The notes below the pieces were generated by a model. The model was not told where the DNA came from and did not search any database. It saw only the letters and a list, made by a program, of their open reading frames with translations. A stretch of DNA of 64,000 nt from Caedibacter sp052030685 (GTDB taxonomy: Bacteria > Pseudomonadota > Gammaproteobacteria > Francisellales > Francisellaceae): positions 4,473 to 68,472 of the forward strand of contig NZ_JBQAJM010000012.1 in the NCBI RefSeq assembly GCF_052030685.1. The letters run 5' to 3'. Below are positions 1-8,416 of this stretch, piece by piece (position 1 is the stretch's first letter; every line of letters begins with the position of its first letter). The position numbers were made by a program, and so were the translations under genes.

Positions 1-970
1 GACATATGCCGATAATAAAATAAAAGACCAATGCCAGCCAGACACTATGGACGATTGCCAACATAAAGTATAAACAGACTGACAGCAGTAAGGCGCCAAC
101 GATTGTTTTGATCTCATTATAACGATCAGCAAACCATGGCAAAATAATGCAACCAATAATAAAACCGATTGAAAACCCTGTTTCAATTAATGCAAACTGC
201 CATGAGCTTGCTTGCAAAATATTCTTAGCATAAGGTGCTATAAAAATCGGTACCGTCATAAACAAACAGGTAAAGCCAATTTCGGCGACATAAAACCAAA
301 AGACAAAACGCTTTTGGCGCAAGAAGCGATAGACCATACGCCAATCTTCGATAAAACCACTTTCTCTACGCTCAACATAACGCTTAGGTTTCACACCAAA
401 GCTTGCTATTAATGCAATGGCTGTAGCAAATAACAAGAAATATAGGATTTGATGCATATTAAAAAACACAACCAATAAGCCACCCAAAGACATGCCAATC
501 ACCATACCAATTTCAAATATGCCATCCATCGTGCTATTGGCGTATAGCAGATAGCTATCGTCGCTAAAGATCTCACGCACCATAATCAGCATTGCCGGCA
601 TATAAAATGCTAATATCAAACCCCAAAAGCTAGTAAAGAAGTATACCTCAGCCAATGTATCAAGGTAGCCAAACATTAAAAAGGCAGCAATCATAACAAC
701 ACGCGCACCATTGGTGACAACAATGATTTTTTGTCGCGGGAAACGATCAGCAATATAACCCGTTATAGGTGATAAAACAGCACCTGAAACCCACCAGCTA
801 AACATAAAGATAATAATCGCATTAACACTATTATAAATCGCTAGCAAATGCCAACTGAACGAAACATATGCCATACCAACAGCAATAGCAGAAAAAAAGC
901 TCATAATACATGCATAGGTAAATGAGCTATTTTTAAATAACGCTGCACGTGCTTTTAAGTACGACTTCAC
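1..970 (-). CDS. MFS transporter, C-terminus cut by window edge
   Basis: Reading the minus strand from a GTG at 968-970 gives an open frame of 323 codons that runs off the left edge. The start is preceded by AGAGGA about 6 bases upstream, a good ribosome binding site; the nearby ATG at 972-974 leads quickly to a stop in another frame. The protein begins with a short basic tail and is built of hydrophobic helices. The loop after the second helix carries the MFS signature (GYIADRFPRQK), matching the G-x-x-x-D-R-x-G-R-R/K pattern. Overall it looks like a 12-helix drug or siderophore exporter of the EntS-like MFS group; the substrate is unknown. Only about 8-9 helices are inside the window. Confidence 0.85.
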   Translation of the reverse strand, partial: MKSYLKARAALFKNSSFTYACIMSFFSAIAVGMAYVSFSWHLLAIYNSVNAIIIFMFSWWVSGAVLSPITGYIADRFPRQKIIVVTNGARVVMIAAFLMFGYLDTLAEVYFFTSFWGLILAFYMPAMLIMVREIFSDDSYLLYANSTMDGIFEIGMVIGMSLGGLLVVFFNMHQILYFLLFATAIALIASFGVKPKRYVERRESGFIEDWRMVYRFLRQKRFVFWFYVAEIGFTCLFMTVPIFIAPYAKNILQASSWQFALIETGFSIGFIIGCIILPWFADRYNEIKTIVGALLLSVCLYFMLAIVHSVWLALVFYFIIGIC

Positions 971-1070
971 ACATCCTCTTTATACAATCATCCGCTCTAC
1001 AGAGCATTGTGGCAAAGTTATGATTTTACAGCAAGCAAAAGTATTTTAGTAATGGATCAAGAATGGTGCT

Positions 1071-1154
1071 GAGTTTTAATTACCCCTCACCCGTGCAGCT
1101 TAAGCTGCACGAGCAATCCCACAAGGGGAGAGGTATTAGATGATGCAACTTATT
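1071..1154. repeat. Family A palindromic intergenic repeat, copy 1
   Basis: The core is the perfect 18-base palindrome GTGCAGCTTAAGCTGCAC at 1093-1110. It is flanked by CCCCTCACCC on the left and AAGGGGAGAGG on the right, and ends in GCAACTTATT. Four more copies lie at 21472, 55302, 58858 and 62250. This copy sits between the MFS gene and tdk, just beyond the tdk stop codon. Confidence 0.85.
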
Positions 1155-1182
1155 GATATATTATTATAACCACTGAAGTTAA

Positions 1183-1761
1183 TCAGGCAATTTGCCCTTT
1201 TTTATAATGCCAACGACAGACTGAGATATAGCGCTCATTGCCACCAATTTGCAGCTGTTCACCATCTTTAATAACATTCATATCTTGATCTAGGCGCAAT
1301 ACATGTGTGGCCTTTTTACCGCAATGACAAATGGTTTTGATCTCAAGCAGCTGATCCGCCCAAGTAAGTAAATACTTACTACCTTCAAATGGCTCTGCCT
1401 GAAAATCATTACGCAAGCCATAGGCAAGCACAGGAATGTCTAACTCATCGACAATATCCGTTAATTGCAAAACTTGTGCCTTTGTTAAGAACTGCGCCTC
1501 ATCCACCAAAATACAATGCAGTTTTTTGGTTTTAAGCACATGCTTTGTCTCTGCGCATAAATCTGTTGATTGATCATATAACAGCGCATCTGCCTGCAAA
1601 CCAATGCGCGATGAGATTTTACCTATACCAAAGCGATCATCAAAGCTCGGGGCAAATAATAAGGTATTCATCCCACGTTCACGATAATTATAATCAGATT
1701 GCAAAAGTGTTGTACTCTTGCCGGCATTCATGGTTGAGTAATAAAAATGAAGCTTTGCCAT
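1183..1761 (-). CDS. tdk: Thymidine kinase (type II)
   Basis: Phosphorylates thymidine to dTMP with ATP in the nucleotide salvage pathway (cytosolic, normally a tetramer). The 192-residue protein has the family's usual length. A P-loop lies at residues 8-17 (STMNAGKST). The motif DEAQF at 87-91 includes the catalytic base E88. A C-terminal zinc site is formed by C145, C147, C182 and H185, as in E. coli Tdk. It is a single gene on the minus strand, followed by a palindromic repeat. Nothing unusual; identification is firm. Confidence 0.97.
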   Translation of the reverse strand: MAKLHFYYSTMNAGKSTTLLQSDYNYRERGMNTLLFAPSFDDRFGIGKISSRIGLQADALLYDQSTDLCAETKHVLKTKKLHCILVDEAQFLTKAQVLQLTDIVDELDIPVLAYGLRNDFQAEPFEGSKYLLTWADQLLEIKTICHCGKKATHVLRLDQDMNVIKDGEQLQIGGNERYISVCRWHYKKGQIA

Positions 1762-1910
1762 GTTCAGTAGTATTTACTTTTTGTATTGGTTGCATAACTT
1801 ACTGTATTGCGCGCCCACTTGGAATAAAAAATTGTTGAAAACAGTTCGCGTTCGCTAAAAAATCCGTTAGGCTGTGCCCCAATGTTACGAAAAACTCGCT
1901 ATTTAATTTC

Positions 1911-2507
1911 ATGAAGTTTAATTTCAAGTTTTTAGCTATTTTAACTGCTTTGCCACTGGCTGGATGTATTACTGCACCACCGAATAATCCTAATAATGCC
2001 TGTTCAATCGCACAACAATACCCTGATTGGTATTACGACTCACTAGATTCCTATAAAAAATGGGGTGTGCCAATTAGTGTGCAATGGGCATTTATTCGTA
2101 AAGAATCAAGCTTTATTGCCGATGCGCAAACACCAATGCAATATGTCCTAGGGTTTATTCCAACCGGACGCCAATCAACGGCTTATGGTTATGCGCAAGC
2201 ACTTGATGGCACATGGGATGAGTATCAAAAAGAAACTGGAAACAGCTGGGCAAGCAGAACTAACTTTGCCGATGCCGTCGACTTTATTGGTTGGTATGCC
2301 AATCGCGCACAACGCATTGCTGGCATCTCTAAGGACAACGCCTATCAGCTTTATCTTGCCTATAACCAAGGTATTTATGGCTATATGAAAAAAAGCTATC
2401 GCAATAATCAATTCTTACTAAAATATGCACGTGAAACACAAGATATGGCCTATCGCTATGCCTATCAGCTCAGGCGTTGCAATATCCCATCACAAAGTTG
2501 GTGGTAG
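1911..2507 (+). CDS. Lytic transglycosylase SLT-domain lipoprotein
   Basis: A 198-residue protein with a lipoprotein signal peptide (lipobox LAGC, lipidated cysteine C19). An SLT-type lysozyme fold follows: the catalytic glutamate is E65 in the motif RKESSF, followed by an AYGYAQ segment that replaces the usual GLMQ, and a late LAYNQG motif near residue 150. Family 1 lytic transglycosylases cleave the MurNAc-GlcNAc bond of peptidoglycan, forming 1,6-anhydroMurNAc. The single-domain layout resembles EmtA-like membrane-bound enzymes. It lies divergently from tdk and converges on parC with an 11-base gap. Confidence 0.88.
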   Translation: MKFNFKFLAILTALPLAGCITAPPNNPNNACSIAQQYPDWYYDSLDSYKKWGVPISVQWAFIRKESSFIADAQTPMQYVLGFIPTGRQSTAYGYAQALDGTWDEYQKETGNSWASRTNFADAVDFIGWYANRAQRIAGISKDNAYQLYLAYNQGIYGYMKKSYRNNQFLLKYARETQDMAYRYAYQLRRCNIPSQSWW

Positions 2508-2518
2508 TTTTATATTAC

Positions 2519-4756
2519 TTATTCAACACCAATATTATCCACATTCTGAAAACCGCGTGGCAAGATCTTGCCGCGTGAGGCGCGTTTACCCTGATAATCA
2601 TGTAGATCGCTAAAGCTTAAACGCATATGGCGTTTACCTGAATAGATAGTCAAGCTTTGCCCATTGGTAACGGCAGCAACAAATTTAAGCTCTTCACCAG
2701 TGGCTAATGGGCTTGGCATATTGATCAAGCGATTACCTTTACCTTTTGCTAAATTGGGTAGCTCACTTTTATCAACAGCCAACAGGCGCCCTTGATTAGA
2801 AATGGCAACAACCAAGCTATGCTCATAATCATGGGCATTAGCCGGAGGCACCATCTTATCACTACCTAAGGTGATGCCCTGTTTACCTGAGCGATTCTTA
2901 CTAATCAAATCATCACCATTTGCTAAAAAGGCATTGCCTGCACTTGAGGCTAAAACAAACTGATCTTCTGCTTTGACAAAAGTTAGTGCGATAATTTGTT
3001 CATTTTGCTCAAGCTTCAAATGCCCTGTGATCGGTTCACCTTGTCCTCTTGCAGAAGGCAAATCAGCGCTTAGTAAACTATACGCTTTACCAAGACTTGA
3101 GAAAAATAAACAATACTGATTACTCTTACCCATGCTTGAGGCAAAATAACTATCACCGGTTTTGTAGCTTAAACCTTCGACATTAACATCATGACCTTTG
3201 GCAACACGCACCCATCCTTGTTTTGATAAGACGACGGTAACATTTTCAACCGGTTGTAAATCCGCTTCTTTTAACGCTTTGGCTTCAGGACGTACTACAA
3301 GTGCTGACTTTCTTTGATCACCATGCTTTTGTTGTGCTGCTTTGAGCTCTTTTTTAATCAGGTTTTTTAACTTGGTTGGATTTTCCAAATAGCCCATAAT
3401 CTCATCACGCTCTTTTTCAAGCGCATGTTTTTCCTTTTTGATCGCCATTTCTTCAAGCTTAGCTAAGTTGCGTAGTCGCAGATTAAGTACCGCTTCGGCT
3501 TGTGTATCAGTGAGATCAAAACGCTTTTTAAGCTCATGTTTTGGATCATCCTCATAACGAATAATGGCAATAACTTCATCAATATTTAAAAACGCAATCA
3601 AGAAACCATCTAAGATATGCAAACGCTCTAAGATTTTATCCAAACGAAACTCTAAGCGCTTAGTCGTGACCTCAGTTCTAAATTGTAGCCACTCTACAAG
3701 GACCTCCATTAAGGATTTCACCTGCGGCTTACCATTTAAACCAATCATGTTTAAGTTCACACGATAACTTTTCTCTAGATCCGTTGTCGCAAATAAATGA
3801 CTCATCAAAAGATTGGTATCCACGCGATTTGAACGCGGTACTAAGACTATTCTCACTGGATCGTTATGATCGGATTCATCACGTATATCACTTAACCATG
3901 AGATTTTCTTACTGTTCATTTGTGCAGCAATCTGCTCAATCACTTTGGCACTAGAGACTTGATGCGGCACGCGGGTAATAACGATATTACCCTCTTCCGT
4001 ATGAAATACCGCACGCAGGCGAATGCTGCCAGTGCCGGTTTCATAGATTTTTTTACGCTCTTCAAAAGGAGTAATGACCTCGGCACCTCCTGGGTAATCA
4101 GGTCCAGGAATATGCGTCATTAAACCATCTAGATCGTGATCTTTACCTGTTAGAAGATATAAACAACCGTTAACAACTTCCGTAAGATTATGAGATGGAA
4201 TATCGGTTGACATCCCCACAGCAATCCCCATGCTACCATTTAATAGCACATTAGGTACTTGTGCCGGCAACATCTTTGGCTCTTGTAATGTACCATCAAA
4301 GTTCGGTTGCCAATCGACTGTACCAAGCTTTAATTCATTTAATAAAACCTCAGCATATTTGGATAAGCGCGACTCAGTATAGCGCATTGCGGCGAATGAT
4401 TTCGGATCATCGGGCGAGCCCCAGTTACCTTGCCCATCAATTAACGGATAGCGATATGAGAAGTCCTGCGCCATCAGCACCATTGCTTCATAGCAGGCAC
4501 TATCACCATGCGGGTGATACTTACCCAACACATCACCGACCGTACGTGCGGATTTCTTATGCTTACTTAATGCCGATAAGCCAATCTCGCTCATCGCATA
4601 AACAATCCGCCGTTGCACTGGCTTTAAACCATCACCGATGTGTGGCAATGCACGATCGAGAATCACATACATTGAGTAATTCAAATAGGCCTGACGACTA
4701 AAGGCACTAATCGTCTGCTTTTCATTATCTTCAAAAGAAAGGCTTAGTTGATCCAT
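2519..4756 (-). CDS. parC: DNA topoisomerase IV subunit A
   Basis: Breakage-reunion subunit of topoisomerase IV, which decatenates daughter chromosomes together with ParE (not in this window). The 745-residue length is normal for ParC. The winged-helix catalytic region has the motif GKYHPHGDSACYE at 78-90 and the active-site tyrosine Y126 in AAMRYTE. The quinolone-resistance positions are wild-type (S86 and E90, matching E. coli S80 and E84), so the sequence shows no classical resistance change. The C-terminal third carries repeated strands of the beta-propeller DNA-wrapping domain. It could be confused with GyrA, but the motif and the short C-terminus favour ParC. Confidence 0.95.
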   Translation of the reverse strand: MDQLSLSFEDNEKQTISAFSRQAYLNYSMYVILDRALPHIGDGLKPVQRRIVYAMSEIGLSALSKHKKSARTVGDVLGKYHPHGDSACYEAMVLMAQDFSYRYPLIDGQGNWGSPDDPKSFAAMRYTESRLSKYAEVLLNELKLGTVDWQPNFDGTLQEPKMLPAQVPNVLLNGSMGIAVGMSTDIPSHNLTEVVNGCLYLLTGKDHDLDGLMTHIPGPDYPGGAEVITPFEERKKIYETGTGSIRLRAVFHTEEGNIVITRVPHQVSSAKVIEQIAAQMNSKKISWLSDIRDESDHNDPVRIVLVPRSNRVDTNLLMSHLFATTDLEKSYRVNLNMIGLNGKPQVKSLMEVLVEWLQFRTEVTTKRLEFRLDKILERLHILDGFLIAFLNIDEVIAIIRYEDDPKHELKKRFDLTDTQAEAVLNLRLRNLAKLEEMAIKKEKHALEKERDEIMGYLENPTKLKNLIKKELKAAQQKHGDQRKSALVVRPEAKALKEADLQPVENVTVVLSKQGWVRVAKGHDVNVEGLSYKTGDSYFASSMGKSNQYCLFFSSLGKAYSLLSADLPSARGQGEPITGHLKLEQNEQIIALTFVKAEDQFVLASSAGNAFLANGDDLISKNRSGKQGITLGSDKMVPPANAHDYEHSLVVAISNQGRLLAVDKSELPNLAKGKGNRLINMPSPLATGEELKFVAAVTNGQSLTIYSGKRHMRLSFSDLHDYQGKRASRGKILPRGFQNVDNIGVE

Positions 4757-4813
4757 ACGTTAAAAAATTAAGGCGTTAAACTCGTCACATCATAGCAAAT
4801 GATCACCTAAGCG

Positions 4814-5515
4814 TCACGAAGCATTTTGGTTTCGTAAAAAACTAATTAACAACTCGCGGGTTTTAAGTGCCCTACCCTGTAAACAGGCATTTAAATTAAT
4901 GCGTATGAGTTTTTGTAGCACTTGCAACGTGCCATTATCCCAGCTAGAAACAGGTTGTTGCAACTGCTTAATATATTTGCCATTGATACCACTTTCAGCA
5001 GTTGTTTGATAAAAGGCGGATAAAGGCGCCATCGCATAATAATGATCTTCAGTAATTAGCTTATGTTCCTGATCATAATCCACTTGAAAACCATAGCCTA
5101 AGCTTTCTAATAACTGCAGCTCAAAATAACGTAGTAATCTTGTAATATCATCGCTAACTAATTCTTGTATTACCAATAAATAACGATCAAAAAGTGCCTC
5201 GTCATGATGATCATGCGGCAAAAGCCAGTACAAAACTTCATTCAAATACATTCGCGCCAATTGCGATAAATAGGTACCCATGCTAAAGCTACTATCGCAC
5301 TCGGCAGAACGAATATTTGCTAAGCTTTCTGCCGATGGCATGATCTTTATATCAACACTCAATAACCTAAAGGGCTGATAAATGCCGTGATTCTTTTTGT
5401 TTGTCCTAGCAATGGCATTCAACTTACCATGTTCTCTTAACCATAATGTTAATAACAGTGATGACTCTTTATACTTACGACTATGTAAAATAACCGCTTT
5501 CTCTACTATGCCCAT
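4814..5515 (-). CDS. recO: DNA repair protein RecO
   Basis: Mediator that helps load RecA on SSB-coated single-stranded DNA in the RecFOR pathway. The 233-residue protein has the N-terminal OB-fold (residues 1-80, beginning VEKAVILHSRKYKE) and the helical C-terminal domain, as in E. coli RecO. Its start codon lies right against a small palindromic element (5520-5731) inserted upstream, so the native upstream region has been replaced. In the reading direction it follows iscS and the IscU-like gene. Confidence 0.9.
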   Translation of the reverse strand: MGIVEKAVILHSRKYKESSLLLTLWLREHGKLNAIARTNKKNHGIYQPFRLLSVDIKIMPSAESLANIRSAECDSSFSMGTYLSQLARMYLNEVLYWLLPHDHHDEALFDRYLLVIQELVSDDITRLLRYFELQLLESLGYGFQVDYDQEHKLITEDHYYAMAPLSAFYQTTAESGINGKYIKQLQQPVSSWDNGTLQVLQKLIRINLNACLQGRALKTRELLISFLRNQNAS

Positions 5516-5519
5516 TATG

Positions 5520-5731
5520 TACCCATCATAAACCGTTTTATAGAATTCTTGCTTTGTAACGAAATTAAATCAACCATCCCTGATAAAATCGATTGCCACG
5601 CATCCATGCGCGCAATCACACCCTCTGAATTGCCATCCTGAGCCAGGATGGCATGAAAATCCAATGCGAAGCTGCCATGGATGGTTAGTGATCCTCCTAA
5701 AAGTAGTGACATTAGATTTACGATGGGCATA
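5520..5731. mobile_element. Family B MITE-like element between recO and the IscU-like gene
   Basis: About 212 bp bounded by imperfect inverted repeats: TACCCATCATAAACCGTTTT on the left, and TGCCCATCGTAAATCTAATG on the right when read on the minus strand. The left arm and the following 20 bases match the left arm of the element at 59369 closely. The interior is homologous to 24545-24707. The right arm supplies the last codons (Cys-Pro-Ser) and the TAA stop of the IscU-like gene. A 71-codon open frame spanning the element is judged to be repeat-derived, not a gene. Confidence 0.75.
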
Positions 5732-6053
5732 GCTGCTCAATCAACTGCAAAATCACTAAAGCATCTTGACGTTTATGTGTTGGTAAATCAAACATCTGTT
5801 GCAGCTGAGCAATATCGATATCAGCAAGTGTTATCTTCTTTTCATCTTGCAATTGCATTACCAACCATTTTGTCATTGCCAACAAATACGGGCTACCAAT
5901 CGCTTTAAAATAATAATTAGCCTGATCGCTGTAAATGAAAACTTGCTGCCCCAGCTCACCAGCATGCGCAATCGTTTGCACGCATGCATGATCATATTGA
6001 CAATCCTTCAATGTAATCGCTTTAAGTAGTGCTAAAATTTTCTCACTTATCAT
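5718..6053 (-). CDS. IscU/NifU-like scaffold homologue lacking canonical cysteines
   Basis: A 111-residue protein. The ATG at 6051-6053 is chosen because it lies 4 bases after the iscS stop; a longer frame upstream only reads through iscS. The end of the protein (MFDLPTHKRQDALVILQLIEQL) resembles the IscU C-terminal helix, and KAIGSPYLLAM resembles the YGCGSA loop. The cysteines expected at those two sites are serine and aspartate here. Only the N-terminal pair C18 and C24 could match the first ligand. It may be a degenerate scaffold, a regulator of IscS, or a SufE-like acceptor. The last three residues come from an inserted repeat. Family assignment is by eye. Confidence 0.5.
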   Translation of the reverse strand: MISEKILALLKAITLKDCQYDHACVQTIAHAGELGQQVFIYSDQANYYFKAIGSPYLLAMTKWLVMQLQDEKKITLADIDIAQLQQMFDLPTHKRQDALVILQLIEQLCPS

Positions 6054-6057
6054 GGCA

Positions 6058-7227
6058 CTATTGACCTTGCCACAATGGTGATAAGGCACGCAATTTAGTG
6101 ACCACATCAACGATTGCCGCAGTGGCAATATCAATATCTGCACGCGTGGTATAGCGACCAAATGAAAAACGTAAACTGGCATGCGCCTGTTGTTGTGTTA
6201 AACCAATGGCACTTAATACAAATGACGGCTCAACACTGGCTGAATTACATGCCGAACCCATCGATACTGCTAACTGGTGAAGCATTGCCACTAATGACTC
6301 GCCATCCACACCTTTAAAGGTAATATTAATAATTCCGGCATAACTATTATCTAACGGCGTGTTAATGATTAACTCAGGTAAAATATTGATTCCTTGTAAA
6401 AATTGCTTGCGCAACTCATGTACATGCTTATTTAATTCATTTTGCTTTGAAGACATTAACTCACAGGCAGCACCTAATCCTACGATTTGATGTGTTGCTA
6501 GGGTTCCTGATCGAAATCCTTGCTCATGCCCGCCGCCATGAATTAATGGTGTGAGCTTTACCTTAGGCTTTCTTCTGACATAGAGCGCACCAATACCCTT
6601 TGGTCCATATATTTTATGTGCTGAGATTGACAATAGATCAATATTCATTGCTTTGACATCAATTTTTATTTTGCCAACACCTTGTGCAGCATCCACATGA
6701 AATAAAATCTTATGCTCACGGCACAACGCCCCAATTTCAGCCAATGGATATATTGTGCCTAACTCGTTATTAACTGCCATAATCGAAACTAGAATTGTCT
6801 CTTGTGTTAATGCGTTTTTTATTTGATCTAGCGAGATCTGACCTTTAGCATCAGGTTTAAGATACGTTATCTCATAACCTTTTGTTTCAAGATAAGCACA
6901 GGTGTCGATCACCGCTTTGTGCTCAATCATTGAGGTAATAATATGCTTGCCACGAGTTCGATAGGCATCTGCAACACCTTTAATCGCCAAATTATCCGAC
7001 TCGGTCGCACCTGAGGTAAAAACAACCTCACGCGCCTCAGCGTTAATAAGGTGAGCAATTTGCAATCGTGCATTATCCACAGCCCCTTTTGCCTGCCAAC
7101 CATAATCATGGGTATTGGATGCAGGGTTACCAAAGGCATTATCAAAGCTTAGATATTTGAGCATTTCAGCAACCACCTCATCAGCAACCGGAGTTGTTGA
7201 GGCATAATCAAGATATATTTGTTTCAT
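6058..7227 (-). CDS. iscS: Cysteine desulfurase IscS
   Basis: PLP enzyme that removes sulfur from cysteine as a persulfide and delivers it to Fe-S cluster assembly and tRNA thiolation. The 389-residue protein shows the PLP lysine K205 in SAHKIYGPKG and the mobile-loop cysteine C327 in MGSACNSAS, close to C328 of E. coli IscS. This loop and the length place it in group I (IscS/NifS), not SufS. Its downstream partner is the IscU-like gene 4 bases away. No iscR, iscA, hscBA or fdx lies nearby, so the classic isc operon is not present here. Confidence 0.93.
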   Translation of the reverse strand: MKQIYLDYASTTPVADEVVAEMLKYLSFDNAFGNPASNTHDYGWQAKGAVDNARLQIAHLINAEAREVVFTSGATESDNLAIKGVADAYRTRGKHIITSMIEHKAVIDTCAYLETKGYEITYLKPDAKGQISLDQIKNALTQETILVSIMAVNNELGTIYPLAEIGALCREHKILFHVDAAQGVGKIKIDVKAMNIDLLSISAHKIYGPKGIGALYVRRKPKVKLTPLIHGGGHEQGFRSGTLATHQIVGLGAACELMSSKQNELNKHVHELRKQFLQGINILPELIINTPLDNSYAGIINITFKGVDGESLVAMLHQLAVSMGSACNSASVEPSFVLSAIGLTQQQAHASLRFSFGRYTTRADIDIATAAIVDVVTKLRALSPLWQGQ

Positions 7228-7349
7228 AATTATAAATGTATTTACTAAAGCTGATTATTTCACTGACATACAGTCTATACTAGCAACTTGTGAATGCCAA
7301 AAAGAAAAACTTTATTTGCTATTTATGGCTAAGACTAAATATTTGCCCA

Positions 7350-7461
7350 AAAGGACTCATCGTACCCTGAGCGTAAGTCAAAGCGATGCACTGAGCATCA
7401 GTCGAAGTGGGTAGCTTAGGAGAATCACACTTCATAGAGGCTTCGACTTACGCTCAGCCAG
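7350..7461. repeat. Family C repeat with internal hairpin
   Basis: Positions about 7350-7411 match the reverse complement of 24708-24775 almost base for base (ACTCATCGTACCCTGAGCG and onward). The stretch CTGAGCGTAAGTC near 7366 recurs inverted at 7441-7459 (GCTTCGACTTACGCTCAG), so this copy can fold into a large hairpin with a loop of about 55 bases. It fills the 285-base gap between iscS and the pilin gene. No gene is supported in that gap. Confidence 0.75.
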
Positions 7462-7513
7462 TGCTTATACAATCAAAGTGGGTTGCAATATTGTCATCAC
7501 CCTATTTGCAACC

Positions 7514-7939
7514 TTACTCCCAGCAAGCAATTGGCGTGCGTGTAATGGTTCCACCACTGGCGACTAGTCTTAAATTAGGGCAATCACCACTATCTGCCGT
7601 TTGTGATCCTGTAGGCGTAGCGGTAATGGTATAACCGCTACTTGTGACACTGGTTAAGCTCATATCATAAAAACCTCTTGTTGAGGTCGTTCCTGACCAC
7701 ACATTAGTCAGTGTTGCGGTATAAGTGCCTGAGCTTAATGCCCATGCTTCTTCATTCATTGCAATTAGATTGATTGAGCTTACTGCATCGGCTCGATGCG
7801 CCCTTAGTACATAATTGCTATACATCGGAATGGCAATGGCTGCTAACACTGCAATCACCGCCACGACGATTAATAATTCTATCAATGAAAAACCTTGTGT
7901 TTTAGCATTTCTGTTTGTTTTTTCAAGACTCATTTTCAT
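7514..7939 (-). CDS. Type IV pilin (PilE/PilA-like)
   Basis: A 141-residue prepilin. The leader ends in a prepilin peptidase site, QG/FSLIELLIVV, with cleavage after G16 and the conserved glutamate at mature position 5. A hydrophobic N-terminal helix follows, then a small Ser/Thr-rich globular domain with a C-terminal cysteine pair (DC near residue 119 and AC just before the end) that likely forms the D-loop disulfide. It is an isolated gene with no pilus assembly genes next to it, so it could be the major pilin, a minor pilin or a pseudopilin. The start is either the first ATG or the one two codons later. Confidence 0.85.
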   Translation of the reverse strand: MKMSLEKTNRNAKTQGFSLIELLIVVAVIAVLAAIAIPMYSNYVLRAHRADAVSSINLIAMNEEAWALSSGTYTATLTNVWSGTTSTRGFYDMSLTSVTSSGYTITATPTGSQTADSGDCPNLRLVASGGTITRTPIACWE

Positions 7940-8023
7940 ACTCGCTATCCATATTTATGTTTACAGTATAGAAGACTTTCAAATATCAACCGACAAAATT
8001 TTAAGGATATTTAAATCTAGCGC

Positions 8024-8052
8024 TTGACAGCCTTTTAAAACCTCCCTAGAAT
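8024..8052 (+). promoter_or_regulatory. Sigma-70 promoter of the tRNA-Ala/tRNA-Glu unit
   Basis: TTGACA at 8024-8029 and TAGAAT at 8047-8052 are separated by exactly 17 bases. Transcription would begin near 8059, shortly before the first tRNA. This is the clearest consensus promoter in the window. Confidence 0.85.
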
Positions 8053-8066
8053 GCAGCTTCAGTTTC

Positions 8067-8142
<76 letters not shown>

Positions 8143-8167
8143 GTAAACTGATATGACACAAGTTTGT

Positions 8168-8243
8168 GTCCCCATCGTCTAGAGGCCTAGGACACCGCCC
8201 TTTCACGGCGGCAACAGGGGTTCGAATCCCCTTGGGGACGCCA
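8168..8243 (+). tRNA. tRNA-Glu (anticodon TTC)
   Basis: A 76-base cloverleaf. The acceptor stem is GTCCCC with GGGGAC, the anticodon stem-loop CCGCC-CTTTCAC-GGCGG gives anticodon TTC, and the T-arm has GGTTCGAATCC. The 3' CCA is encoded. It lies 25 bases after tRNA-Ala in the same transcript. Confidence 0.97.
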
Positions 8244-8248
8244 TCATT

Positions 8249-8273
8249 AAAACCGCGTTGAGCGGTTTTTTTG
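8249..8273 (+). terminator. Rho-independent terminator of the tRNA unit
   Basis: The stem AAAACCGC (8249-8256) pairs with GCGGTTTT (8262-8269) around a five-base loop, and the T tract continues to 8272. It lies directly after tRNA-Glu. Confidence 0.85.
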
Positions 8274-8320
8274 TTTCTACACTCAGACATTTTCACGCTT
8301 AAAAAATTTTTAAAAATCCT

Positions 8321-8374
8321 ATATGCCCATTATAAATCGCTTTGCGGTGTTTAATGGTTTGTGATGGGTATATC
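8321..8374. repeat. Family B minimal palindrome upstream of rpoH
   Basis: A 54-base imperfect palindrome. ATATGCCCATTATAAATC on the left is mirrored by ATATACCCATCACAAACC read on the minus strand from the right end. The ends match the terminal inverted repeats of the longer elements at 5520 and 59369. It looks like a tips-only derivative. It ends three bases before the extended -10 of rpoH. Confidence 0.6.
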
Positions 8375-8376
8375 TA

Positions 8377-8385
8377 TGCTATACT
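8377..8385 (+). promoter_or_regulatory. rpoH: Extended -10 promoter of rpoH
   Basis: TGCTATACT fits the extended -10 consensus TGnTATAAT. No good -35 is seen 17 bases upstream, as is common for extended -10 promoters. Transcription from here would begin near 8392, which leaves no room for a leader before the ATG at 8396 and so favours the ATG at 8417. Confidence 0.5.
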
Positions 8386-8416
8386 TCGCAGCATTATGGA
8401 TAAACATGAGCAGCAT

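Noticed and set aside
4261..4701. 146-codon frame antisense to parC
   Set aside because: It is a shadow of the conserved ParC catalytic region with no independent features.
5515..5730. 71-codon open frame on the minus strand between the IscU-like gene and recO
   Set aside because: It coincides with the boundaries of the family B element, and the homologous copy at 24545 is interrupted by stops, so it is repeat-derived.
7407..7634. 75-codon plus-strand frame near the pilin gene
   Set aside because: It lies in a repeat and antisense to the pilin, with no recognisable domain.
8396..8416. Earlier ATG as the rpoH start
   Set aside because: It would leave almost no leader after the predicted extended -10, has no ribosome binding site, and lengthens the protein beyond the family norm.
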